Source: Candidatus Nomurabacteria bacterium
GTDB lineage: Bacteria; Patescibacteriota; Minisyncoccia; Phycocordibacterales; UBA9973
DNA: 41,846 nt
Reading direction: 5' to 3'
Assembly (NCBI GenBank): GCA_016186435.1
Contig: JACPLQ010000003.1
Coordinates: 1 to 41,846 of the forward strand
Positions 14,830-21,903 of the stretch are shown piece by piece; positions within the stretch are counted from its first letter, which is position 1; each line of letters starts with the position of its first letter. Made by a program: the position numbers and the translations under genes. The notes under the pieces are model-generated. The model was not told the origin of the DNA. It did no database searches and saw nothing but the letters and a program-made list of their open reading frames with translations.

Positions 14830-14886
14830 GGTATTACCTCCGTATTTATCTTCCCACTATTTTTGAAAAAAGCAATATGTCAGTTT

Positions 14887-17800
14887 TTATTTATCAATTT
14901 TTATCCTAAAGTGGAGATTGTCGATTTTTATTTTCTCTCCTGCATTTTCAGCAAATTCTATGCTTGAAACAAGTACTGTTTTTTTCATATCGGCTTCAAA
15001 TTTTTGAACAAGTTCTTTGCCGGCTTTATTTGTTTCAATCGTTAGAGAAATCACATCACTAGGTGTCAAGCCATTTTTTTTCCTCATATCCTGCAGGGCG
15101 CGGACAAGCTCGCGGTAATCCCCTTCGGCTTTTAATTCTTCATCTATTCTAATATCAAGCCAAACTTCGCCTTCAATAGAATTATCAAAAACAACTTCTT
15201 TTACATTAAGTTCTTCTTTGATCAAATCTAAATATTCTTGTGTTAATTTTTCTTTTTCGGATTTTACTTTGAGAGAAGCAAGCGGCTGGCGGACTTTAAT
15301 TCCGGTTTTCTGACGAGCTTCCAAGCCGAGAGTAACGATTTTTCTTACGCTCTCCATATTCTTAATTACAAGAGACCTCTCTCCAACCCCTCTCCATTTA
15401 TAGTAAATGGAGAGGGGCCAAGGGGTGAGGTGTGGCCAGCTTTCCAAATGCACGCTCTCCTTGTCATCTTCATTTTTTAATTTAAGCCAGATATCTTCAG
15501 CAGCGAACGGCGCAAACGGCGCCATCAGTTTAGCTAATGTTTTTAATACGAAATACAAAGTTGCTTTTGCTTCATTATCGCCCGCTTTTATTCTGTCTCG
15601 CGAACGGCGCAAATACCAAGTGGAAAGATCGCCAATAAAATCTCTTATACCTCGCACCGGTTCAAGCAGTTTGTAATTATCCAAATTTTTAATTGAGAGA
15701 TCTGTCAGCTCATCCAGCCGCGCTAAAATCCATTGGTCCAAAATGTTAGACTTCTCCCCCACCCCTCTCCTTATTAAGGAGAGGGGCCAAGGGGTGAGGT
15801 GAATTTTTTCTAAATTTTTATCTCGATAAAGCTCATAAAACGCCAGCACATTGTAAAGCAGTCCGAAAACTTGATTGTGAAGAAGGGCTACTGTCTTTTC
15901 GTCAAAGTTTTTGGACTCGCCCGGCTGATTGACCGAATACATCCAGAGGCGCAAGGTGTCCACGCCGTATTTTTCGATCATCTGCCAAGGGTCCACAATA
16001 TTGCCGAGTGACTTGGACATTTTTTTGCCGTTCGCGTCCATAAGGTGCCCGAGGCAAATGACATTTTTAAATGCTGTGCCGCGGCCCATCAAAATTCCCA
16101 CCGCATGTAAAGTATAAAACCATCCCCTTGTTTGATCTATCGCCTCTGAAATATAGTCCGCCGGATAGCCCTTGCCCTCCACCCATTCTTTGTTTTGGAA
16201 TGGATAGTGATCCTGCGCGAAAGGCATCGCGCCGGAATCAAACCAGACATCCATCACTTCTTTGGTGCGGATTAATTTGCCTCCATAAGCTTGCCCCGCC
16301 GTGGCGTGGGAACAAACTAATTCTACTTCATCAATATACGGCCGGTGCAGGTCCAGTTCGTCTTTTTCGTTTTTTGGTAATTGACCCCCGCTTCTTTTTT
16401 TAAGTTCGTCTATACTGCCGATGACTTCCGTTTTTTTACAACTCGCGCATTGCCAGACCGGTAATGGCGTTCCCCAGTATCGCTCGCGGGAAATTGCCCA
16501 ATCCTTGATCTCGCGCAGCCATTCCCCAAAGCGGCCATCGCGGATATGCGCGGGTTCCCAATTTATATTTTTATTCTCTGCGATAAGTTTTTCTTTTATC
16601 CGCGGGTCGGACATTTTGATGTACCAGGAGTCCCGCGCATAATATATGAGAGGTGTTTTACAGCGCCAGCAATGTGGATACGAGTGTTCATATTTTTCTT
16701 TTTTATATAAAAGTCCTCTATGCGCTAAATCTTTTATTATATCCACTGCTACCTGTTCGTCTTTTACAAATCTTCCCTCTAAAAATCCCGTACCGGGCAA
16801 AAACTTTCCGTCGAGCCCGACGAGGTGATGTTTCGGAAGCCCCACTTTGGTGCCGAGTTCAAAGTCATCCTGCCCATACATTACCGCCGTATGCACTACG
16901 CCGGTGCCGTCCGCCGTGGTGACAAAATTTGCCAGATGAACTCGGTAAGCTTTGTCTAGTTTCAGTTTTTCTCTTTCTGAAATTGTATTCTTAAGAAATG
17001 GAAACAATGGCTCATATTCCAGACCCACAAGCCCCGCGCCTTTTATTTCTTCAGCTATCTCGTAAGGTTCTGTAATCATGGAAAGTTTTGTTTTTGCTAA
17101 AATATAAAATTCTTCTTTGCCGCCATTTGTAACTTTTATTTTTACATAATCAATATTTTCTCCGACAGCGAGCGCCACGTTACCCGGCAGGGTCCACGGC
17201 GTCGTGGTCCAGGCGAGAATATAGGTATTAGAAACTTTTCCGCCAGAGGCGGACCCGTCTTTGACGGGAAATTTTACGTACACAGATAAATCTTTTACAT
17301 CCTCGTATCCTTGGGCTAGCTCATGCGAAGATAGAGCTGTACCGCATCTAGGGCACCAAGGCACGACTTTATAGTCTTTATAAAGAAGTTTCTGATCGTT
17401 TATTTTTTTAACCACATTCCAGAGAGATTCTATGTATTCATTGTGGTAAGTAACATATGCATTTTCTTGATCTGCCCAATAACCCATTCGTTCAGTAAAA
17501 CTTTTCCATGCCCCTACGTATTCCCAGACGCTGTCTTTGCATAATTTATTGAAAGCTGCAATACCATAATTTTCAATATCTGCTTTTGAATTGAACCCGA
17601 GTTTTTTTTCTATTTGCAGTTCTACGGGCAATCCATGTGTATCCCAGCCGCCCTTTCGGCGCACATGATAACCTCGCATAGTCTTATATCTCGGGATAAC
17701 ATCCTTGAAAGAAAATGGCACCATCGTATGCAAAACTGGCTTGGAATTTGCTGTCACGGGTCCATCATAAAAAATAAAATCTTTTTTGCCTTTTGATTGC

Positions 17801-17904
17801 TCCAGTGACTTTTCAAAAGTTTTATTTTCTTTCCAGAATTCTAAAATGCGCTCTTCCCTGAGAGCCGCTTCACTTTTTTTCTTATCTAAATTCTCTTCGC
17901 TCAT
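14887..17904 (-). CDS. ileS: Isoleucyl-tRNA synthetase
   Basis: IleRS charges tRNA-Ile and edits valine. The product (1005 residues from this start) shows GWDTHGLPVE, the CP1 editing domain with TTPWTLPGNVALAV and a DGTGVVHTA stretch, DVWFDSGAMP, KKMSKSLGN (KMSKS intact), WYLRRSRDR and an anticodon-binding C-terminus. The HIGH signature, GIHH or HYGH in homologues, reads VLHT at residues about 57-60. Three palindromic elements lie in frame. Two encode the near-repeated peptides HLTPWPLS...RGVGEKS and HLTPWPLS...RGVGERS, and one encodes DGSASGG in the editing domain. The ATG at 17904 follows TGTTAAAAT by eight bases and is preferred over an in-frame ATG at 17958. Confidence 0.96.
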   Translation of the reverse strand: MSEENLDKKKSEAALREERILEFWKENKTFEKSLEQSKGKKDFIFYDGPVTANSKPVLHTMVPFSFKDVIPRYKTMRGYHVRRKGGWDTHGLPVELQIEKKLGFNSKADIENYGIAAFNKLCKDSVWEYVGAWKSFTERMGYWADQENAYVTYHNEYIESLWNVVKKINDQKLLYKDYKVVPWCPRCGTALSSHELAQGYEDVKDLSVYVKFPVKDGSASGGKVSNTYILAWTTTPWTLPGNVALAVGENIDYVKIKVTNGGKEEFYILAKTKLSMITEPYEIAEEIKGAGLVGLEYEPLFPFLKNTISEREKLKLDKAYRVHLANFVTTADGTGVVHTAVMYGQDDFELGTKVGLPKHHLVGLDGKFLPGTGFLEGRFVKDEQVAVDIIKDLAHRGLLYKKEKYEHSYPHCWRCKTPLIYYARDSWYIKMSDPRIKEKLIAENKNINWEPAHIRDGRFGEWLREIKDWAISRERYWGTPLPVWQCASCKKTEVIGSIDELKKRSGGQLPKNEKDELDLHRPYIDEVELVCSHATAGQAYGGKLIRTKEVMDVWFDSGAMPFAQDHYPFQNKEWVEGKGYPADYISEAIDQTRGWFYTLHAVGILMGRGTAFKNVICLGHLMDANGKKMSKSLGNIVDPWQMIEKYGVDTLRLWMYSVNQPGESKNFDEKTVALLHNQVFGLLYNVLAFYELYRDKNLEKIHLTPWPLSLIRRGVGEKSNILDQWILARLDELTDLSIKNLDNYKLLEPVRGIRDFIGDLSTWYLRRSRDRIKAGDNEAKATLYFVLKTLAKLMAPFAPFAAEDIWLKLKNEDDKESVHLESWPHLTPWPLSIYYKWRGVGERSLVIKNMESVRKIVTLGLEARQKTGIKVRQPLASLKVKSEKEKLTQEYLDLIKEELNVKEVVFDNSIEGEVWLDIRIDEELKAEGDYRELVRALQDMRKKNGLTPSDVISLTIETNKAGKELVQKFEADMKKTVLVSSIEFAENAGEKIKIDNLHFRIKIDK
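15378..15432. repeat. Palindromic element in ileS, copy near the anticodon domain
   Basis: The stretch contains ACCCCTCTCCATTTA and TAAATGGAGAGGGG, a long perfect stem, followed by CCAAGGGGTGAGG. On the coding strand it begins CACCTCACCCCTTGGCCCC and encodes HLTPWPLSIYYKWRGVGERS. It lies between HLESWP and LVIKNMESV, where homologues have a short linker. Confidence 0.85.
15753..15801. repeat. Palindromic element in ileS, copy before the anticodon domain
   Basis: The stretch contains CCCCTCTCCTTATTAAGGAG and AGGGGCCAAGGGGTGAGG. On the coding strand it encodes HLTPWPLSLIRRGVGEKS, inserted just before NILDQWILARL, which is a conserved boundary in IleRS. It has the same orientation and reading frame as the copy at 15378-15432. 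Confidence 0.85.
17239..17268. repeat. Tandem pair of short palindromes in the IleRS editing domain
   Basis: TCCGCCAGAGGCGGA is followed directly by CCCGTCTTTGACGGG, two 15-base hairpins in a row. They encode part of PVKDGSASGGK in a variable part of the editing domain. The first is a one- or two-base variant of the palindrome before recA. Confidence 0.7.
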
Positions 17905-17912
17905 TAACACTG

Positions 17913-17921
17913 ATTTTAACA
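17913..17921 (-). promoter_or_regulatory. Extended -10 promoter of ileS
   Basis: On the minus strand TGTTAAAAT is followed by CAGTGTTA and the ATG at 17904. It lies within 24 bases of the argS stop. Confidence 0.55.
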
Positions 17922-17935
17922 CAAAACTCTTATTT

Positions 17936-19651
17936 TTACATTTTTTGGGGAGCTTCAATACCGAGAAGATAAAGCCCTGTTTTCATCACAAACGTAAATG
18001 CATACGTGAGAGCCACCTTGTAAGAAGAAATAGGATCATCTTTGCTTACTATTAAGTTATTTCCATAAAAACTGTTATATGCGCGGGCGATTTCTATGAG
18101 ATAATTCGCAATATGATGCGGTTCGTACAGTGAAGAAGAACGCAGAACTACTTTCGGAAATCTATACAATAGTTTTTCTATTTCAAAAATTTCTTCCGGC
18201 AGTTTTTCAAAATCCGGCAAAATGTTTTGTTTTTGGGCTTTTTCTAAAACTGAATTTGCTCGCGCATAGGAATATTGCAGATACGGACCGGAGTCCCCTT
18301 CTATTGAAACCGATTTCTCCACATCATAGACAATACCACTTCCTATTTGGGAGCGAAGAATTGAATATTTTATCGCTGCTACGCTGACAGCTTCGGCAAT
18401 TTTATTTTTTTCAGCTTCATCCAAATTACGGGTATCCATTTTTTCTTTAACTAGCGCTATAGTATCTCGTATTAAAGACTCTCCAGTTATTACGTTCCCC
18501 CTTCTGGAACTCATTTTCCCGCCTTCCAAACGCATCATTCCGTGCGTGATATGAAGCATTTTTTTCTCATGCTCGGGATTTATCAGAGAAATAGCCTTGA
18601 TAACGACTTTCATATAATCTGCCTGTTCATTGGCGGTAACCGTAATTGAAAGATTCATACTTGGATTGGTTTTAAATTTTTCTTCAGTTAATCCAAATTC
18701 TTTTGTCTCATACGTAGGCAACCCCTGGGAAGTTATAAAGACTCTGGTATGTAATTTGGGGTCATATTTTTCAGCTTTAAATACAATAGCGCCGTCTGAT
18801 TCGTCAAAAATTTTACCAATGTTAGCGCGCACAATGTCTTCGCCAATGGGCGCCATTTGGCTTTCCGGAAAATAAAAATCGAACTTTGTGCCAAGCATTT
18901 TGTATAAATCTTCAAATGCCTCCATTGTTACTTTGTACCCCCAATCATATATATCGTTTATTTCTTTATTGCTTCGAGCGTAAATTTTTTTATTTATTTC
19001 ATCTATTTCTTTTTTTGCAAAATCGTTACTCTCATAAACTTCCGCGCCGAGAACATATGCTTTACCTATATTAGAAGCTTGTTCGTTGTGTGAACCTGCT
19101 TTGTTTTGAAGATCAGTATCTTTTAATAGGCCGTAGATTGCTTTTGCTACGTGCAGCCCTACGTCTCCGTAATAGTTTGCTCGGGAAATGTCTGCGCCGG
19201 AATGCTCTAAAATTCTAGCTAAGGACTCCCCGATGGCATTGGTCATGAGGTGCCCGATATGAAAAGGCTTGAAAGGATTCGGGTCTGTATACTCCACCAT
19301 TATTTTCTTTCCAGCAAGAATTTTATTTTTCCCCACGTCGAATCCTTTGTTTAAAATTTCCTCAACACTACCCGAAAAAAATTTGCGTGATAAATAAAAA
19401 TTTATAAATCCGGCGCCAGCCACTTCAAATTTTTCTATAGTAGCGTCAATATTTAATCTTTTTAATTCTTTTGCTATTTTTTCCGCAAGATGTTTTGGTT
19501 TTTCTCCTATATTTTTCGCAATAGCTAGAGCAACATTGGTGGAATAATCTCCATACGTCAGATCTTCCGGATGCTCAAGCAGAATATTGCTTACTTCAAT
19601 ATTGAGATTCTTGAGCGCATCTTTTATTAAATTTTTTATTTTTTGTTCCAT
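17936..19651 (-). CDS. argS: Arginyl-tRNA synthetase
   Basis: ArgRS charges tRNA-Arg. The 571-residue product has the N-terminal Add-1 domain (LTYGDYSTNVALAIAK), the class I catalytic core with DPNPFKPFHIGHLMTNAIGE (HIGH intact at 131-134), MSSRRGN in place of KMSKS as in many ArgRS, and the DALR anticodon domain starting near YSYARANSVLEKA and ending LGIEAPQKM. The start follows TAGGAAAT, one of the few plausible Shine-Dalgarno sites here, and lies 12 bases downstream of dut, so the two form an operon. Confidence 0.97.
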   Translation of the reverse strand: MEQKIKNLIKDALKNLNIEVSNILLEHPEDLTYGDYSTNVALAIAKNIGEKPKHLAEKIAKELKRLNIDATIEKFEVAGAGFINFYLSRKFFSGSVEEILNKGFDVGKNKILAGKKIMVEYTDPNPFKPFHIGHLMTNAIGESLARILEHSGADISRANYYGDVGLHVAKAIYGLLKDTDLQNKAGSHNEQASNIGKAYVLGAEVYESNDFAKKEIDEINKKIYARSNKEINDIYDWGYKVTMEAFEDLYKMLGTKFDFYFPESQMAPIGEDIVRANIGKIFDESDGAIVFKAEKYDPKLHTRVFITSQGLPTYETKEFGLTEEKFKTNPSMNLSITVTANEQADYMKVVIKAISLINPEHEKKMLHITHGMMRLEGGKMSSRRGNVITGESLIRDTIALVKEKMDTRNLDEAEKNKIAEAVSVAAIKYSILRSQIGSGIVYDVEKSVSIEGDSGPYLQYSYARANSVLEKAQKQNILPDFEKLPEEIFEIEKLLYRFPKVVLRSSSLYEPHHIANYLIEIARAYNSFYGNNLIVSKDDPISSYKVALTYAFTFVMKTGLYLLGIEAPQKM

Positions 19652-19663
19652 ATTTCCTATATT

Positions 19664-20098
19664 TTAAATCTTATGCTTGAGTCCTGTGCTCCCCTCCCGG
19701 CCTGCGCCGCGGACTGTTTCGGAAATTTCATTTACTTCCAGTATATCGCAATGCTCGAATTTTTGAATCAACATTTGAGCAACTTTGTGATCCTTGGTAA
19801 GCAGTACTTCCTTGTCTGAAACATTGAGAAGATTCATGATTATTTCTCCCCGATACCCCGCGTCTATTACTCCGCCCATAACTTTAAGCCCGAGGTTGAA
19901 AGAAAGGCTTGATTTATCCCAAATAAGACCTACATGCTCTTCGGGTATTTCTATCGCTACGCCCGTGCGAACTCTTTCCTGTTTTCCCGGAGAAAAACGA
20001 ACAGCTTCCAGACAGTAAAAATCCATTGCCGCGTCGCCGGGATGTCCGTGCGTAGGTAGCTTCGCATCTTTATGAAGTTTTTTAACTTTGAGTATCAT
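19664..20098 (-). CDS. dut: dUTP diphosphatase
   Basis: Dut hydrolyses dUTP to dUMP, keeping uracil out of DNA and supplying the thymidylate precursor. The 144 residues show the five trimeric dUTPase motifs: GDAAMDFYC (motif 1), WDKSSLSFNLGLKVMGGVID (motifs 2 and 3, with DAGYRGEI), KVAQMLI (motif 4) and REGSTG (motif 5, slightly shortened). Length is normal. The ATG follows TATAAT by six bases. argS follows in the same operon, and a divergent PaaX/Cas2-like unit starts on the other strand. Confidence 0.96.
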   Translation of the reverse strand: MILKVKKLHKDAKLPTHGHPGDAAMDFYCLEAVRFSPGKQERVRTGVAIEIPEEHVGLIWDKSSLSFNLGLKVMGGVIDAGYRGEIIMNLLNVSDKEVLLTKDHKVAQMLIQKFEHCDILEVNEISETVRGAGREGSTGLKHKI

Positions 20099-20104
20099 AG
20101 ACTT

Positions 20105-20110
20105 ATTATA
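20105..20110 (-). promoter_or_regulatory. Consensus -10 of dut-argS
   Basis: On the minus strand TATAAT is followed by AAGTCT and the dut ATG at 20098. This is a perfect consensus box with leaderless spacing. Confidence 0.6.
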
Positions 20111-20137
20111 TATCTTTCTTTGGTTGAAACCAATTTC

Positions 20138-20170
20138 AGCATTTGCTTACGATCGTTTCTAAATGCTAAA
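20138..20170 (+). repeat. Upstream palindromic repeat of the first PaaX/Cas2-like gene
   Basis: AGCATTT and AAATGCT form seven-base arms around a 16-base core that contains the perfect palindrome ACGATCGT. It matches 25 of 33 positions of the repeat at 20746-20778, in the same orientation. It covers the promoter from the -35 region into the -10 box, so an operator role is possible. Confidence 0.75.
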
Positions 20171-20172
20171 AT
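20164..20172 (+). promoter_or_regulatory. Extended -10 promoter of the first PaaX/Cas2-like gene
   Basis: TGCTAAAAT is followed by GTAATG and then the ATG at 20179. The six-base spacing used by other genes here selects the second of two adjacent ATG codons. The box overlaps the right arm of the upstream palindrome. Confidence 0.6.
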
Positions 20173-20178
20173 GTAATG

Positions 20179-20742
20179 ATGGCTTACCTTAAAAGAAGGG
20201 TCGGTGAAACTCAAAGAAAAATCCTTTTGCTTTTGCTTGCCGGTTTAGCTCTTGGTTTAACAAGGTCTCCTAAAAAACATTGGTGGATTTTAAAACAAAT
20301 TCCCAAGGAATGGGATAAAGTAAACCGCCAAACACTAGAAAGAGCAGTAAACTCTTTATATAAGTCACACTTGGTAGAAGAAAAAAATAACAAGAATGGC
20401 ACCACTACTTTAGTTTTGAGCGAAAATGGCAAGCGACGAGCACTGCAGTTTAATATTAATAAAATAGAGATTAAAAAACCAAAAACCTGGGACAAAAAAT
20501 GGCGAATAATTATGTTTGATATTCCGGAGAAATTTAGGGGCTTGCGGAATTCATTGCGTTTCCATTTTCAAGAAGTAGGTCTCGTTGAACTTCAAAAATC
20601 GGTATTTGTCTTTCCTTACCCTTGCCATAATGAGATAGAATTTATTACAGAACTCTACAACGCTAGAAAATATGTGCGTTTTGTTGTGGCGGAGAAAGTT
20701 GATAACGGATTGCACTTGATGAAAAAATTCGATTTGTGCTAA
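20179..20742 (+). CDS. PaaX/Cas2-like winged-helix protein (first copy)
   Basis: The 187-residue product has an N-terminal helical winged-helix-like part (RKILLLLLAGLALGL; RQTLERAVNSLYKSHLVEEK; LSENGKRRAL) and a C-terminal ferredoxin-like part resembling Cas2 and the middle domain of PaaX. Key pieces are KKWRIIMFDIPEKFRGLRNS, with the Cas2-type Asp at about 114, and LRFHFQEVGLVELQKSVFVF. PaaX proteins repress transcription, and true Cas2 works with Cas1 in spacer uptake. No cas1 or CRISPR array is present. The gene runs opposite to dut and tmk, between two imperfect direct repeats of a palindrome. DNA binding to those repeats is an inference. An ATG three bases earlier (20176) is the alternative start. 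Confidence 0.8.
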   Translation: MAYLKRRVGETQRKILLLLLAGLALGLTRSPKKHWWILKQIPKEWDKVNRQTLERAVNSLYKSHLVEEKNNKNGTTTLVLSENGKRRALQFNINKIEIKKPKTWDKKWRIIMFDIPEKFRGLRNSLRFHFQEVGLVELQKSVFVFPYPCHNEIEFITELYNARKYVRFVVAEKVDNGLHLMKKFDLC

Positions 20743-20745
20743 TTT

Positions 20746-20778
20746 AGTATTAGTGGACGACCGTTTCTTATTGCTAAA
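20746..20778 (+). repeat. Downstream palindromic repeat of the first PaaX/Cas2-like gene
   Basis: This 33-base sequence begins three bases after the stop codon and matches the upstream repeat at 25 positions, including the core ACGA-CGTTTCT and the end TGCTAAA. Its arms pair less well than those of the upstream copy. It lies six bases from the end of the convergent tmk gene. Confidence 0.7.
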
Positions 20779-20783
20779 GAGTT

Positions 20784-21476
20784 TTATATAATTATTTTTT
20801 TAACTTTTTCATAAATTTTTTCGTGGATATTTTCTCGAGTATCTAAAATCCCCTTCTTCACGCACTCAACTTTTATCCAGCCCTTTTGCGTATCTGCAAG
20901 CCAGAGCGCGCTTTTTCGGGAATTTTCCATATAATTTTTGTCTTTCTCCACCACATCTTTTTTCTTTCCAAGATAAGCTCGGTTATTTTCTTTATTTCTT
21001 TCTCTGATTAATTTCATTACTATCGGGATAGGTACGTCTAAATAAAAGACTGCGTCCGGACGCGGAATCTTAAAAACTTCGTATTCCATTTGGGCAAGCC
21101 ATTTTAAAAAATTTTCTCTTTTTTTTGTATTCGCGATCTTTCCACCCTGGTGGATCTGGTTCGCGCTAGCGTATCTGTTGGCTACGACAATATTTCCTTC
21201 TTTTAGCCATTTTATTATTTTGTCTTTGGATTCAAATCGGTCCGCGGCATACAGTACTGAGGCAATCTTTGGATGCACTTTTACAAAGTTGTAATATTGC
21301 TCAGAAAGACAGTGCCCTATAAAAGCGCCGAAAAAGTTGGAATAATACTCCGGAAAATCCACGACCTTGACCGTGTAGCCGTCTTTTTTGAGATGTTTTA
21401 TCAAAAGTCCGGCCTGGGTCGCCTTGCCCGAGCCGTCCGTACCGTCTATGACTATGAGCTTCCCTCGTTTCGCCAT
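20784..21476 (-). CDS. tmk: Thymidylate kinase
   Basis: Tmk phosphorylates dTMP to dTDP. The 230-residue product has the P-loop IDGTDGSGKATQ near residues 10-21, the DR(F/Y) region AADRFESKD, VVANRYASANQIHQGG (substrate site) and a LID-like arginine segment RERNKENNRAYLGKKKD. It is slightly longer than usual (about 205-215). The ATG follows TAATAT by six bases with an overlapping AGGAAT, so initiation could be leaderless or Shine-Dalgarno-assisted. It converges on the PaaX/Cas2-like cassette and follows the Nudix gene by 21 bases. Confidence 0.93.
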   Translation of the reverse strand: MAKRGKLIVIDGTDGSGKATQAGLLIKHLKKDGYTVKVVDFPEYYSNFFGAFIGHCLSEQYYNFVKVHPKIASVLYAADRFESKDKIIKWLKEGNIVVANRYASANQIHQGGKIANTKKRENFLKWLAQMEYEVFKIPRPDAVFYLDVPIPIVMKLIRERNKENNRAYLGKKKDVVEKDKNYMENSRKSALWLADTQKGWIKVECVKKGILDTRENIHEKIYEKVKKIII

Positions 21477-21497
21477 ATTCCTATATTACAGAATATG

Positions 21498-21899
21498 TCA
21501 GCTTAAATCAAAGTGCGCCAAAACTTCCCTAAAGTACGAATCCATGGGCTCAAGCCCGGCAAGCTCTCTGAGTGTCAACCATTTGTATTCCTCATGTTCG
21601 TCCGAAAGTTTCACTTCGCCCTCCGTCGCGCCTAGGTACGTGAGGCGCACAACGTGCCGTTCCTTTTTCAAGATGTCCTGCGCGGTTAGGAGCTTGGGCT
21701 CGTATTTTATCTCCAGGCCCGTTTCTTCTCTGACTTCCCTTTTCAAATTCTCAAGCAGGGTCGCTCCGGCATTGATCCGGCCGCCGACAATGTCCCACTT
21801 GGCGCCCACTTCCGGGTACTTGCTTGCGCTCCTCCGCACCACGAAATACTTCCCGTCTTGATTCTTGAGCAAAATTTTAACGCCGACTTGCAATTCCAT
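21498..21899 (-). CDS. Nudix hydrolase with a partly altered Nudix box
   Basis: The product (133 residues from this start) contains GGRINAGATLLENLKREVRE followed by ETGL. The catalytic REVREETGL half of the Nudix box is intact, while the first Glu of the GX5E half reads Ala. The family hydrolyses nucleotide derivatives, and the substrate is unknown. ATG codons exist at 21911 (overlapping the glyA end) and 21899; I favour the second because MELQVGVKILLKN gives a normal first beta strand. The GC content is higher than in glyA, extending into the start of tmk. Confidence 0.88.
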   Translation of the reverse strand: MELQVGVKILLKNQDGKYFVVRRSASKYPEVGAKWDIVGGRINAGATLLENLKREVREETGLEIKYEPKLLTAQDILKKERHVVRLTYLGATEGEVKLSDEHEEYKWLTLRELAGLEPMDSYFREVLAHFDLS

Positions 21900-21903
21900 A
21901 ATT

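Noticed and set aside
20138-20778. CRISPR-Cas locus suggested by the Cas2-like protein
   Set aside because: No cas1, no array and only two imperfect repeats 600 bases apart; the protein carries a winged-helix part as in PaaX.
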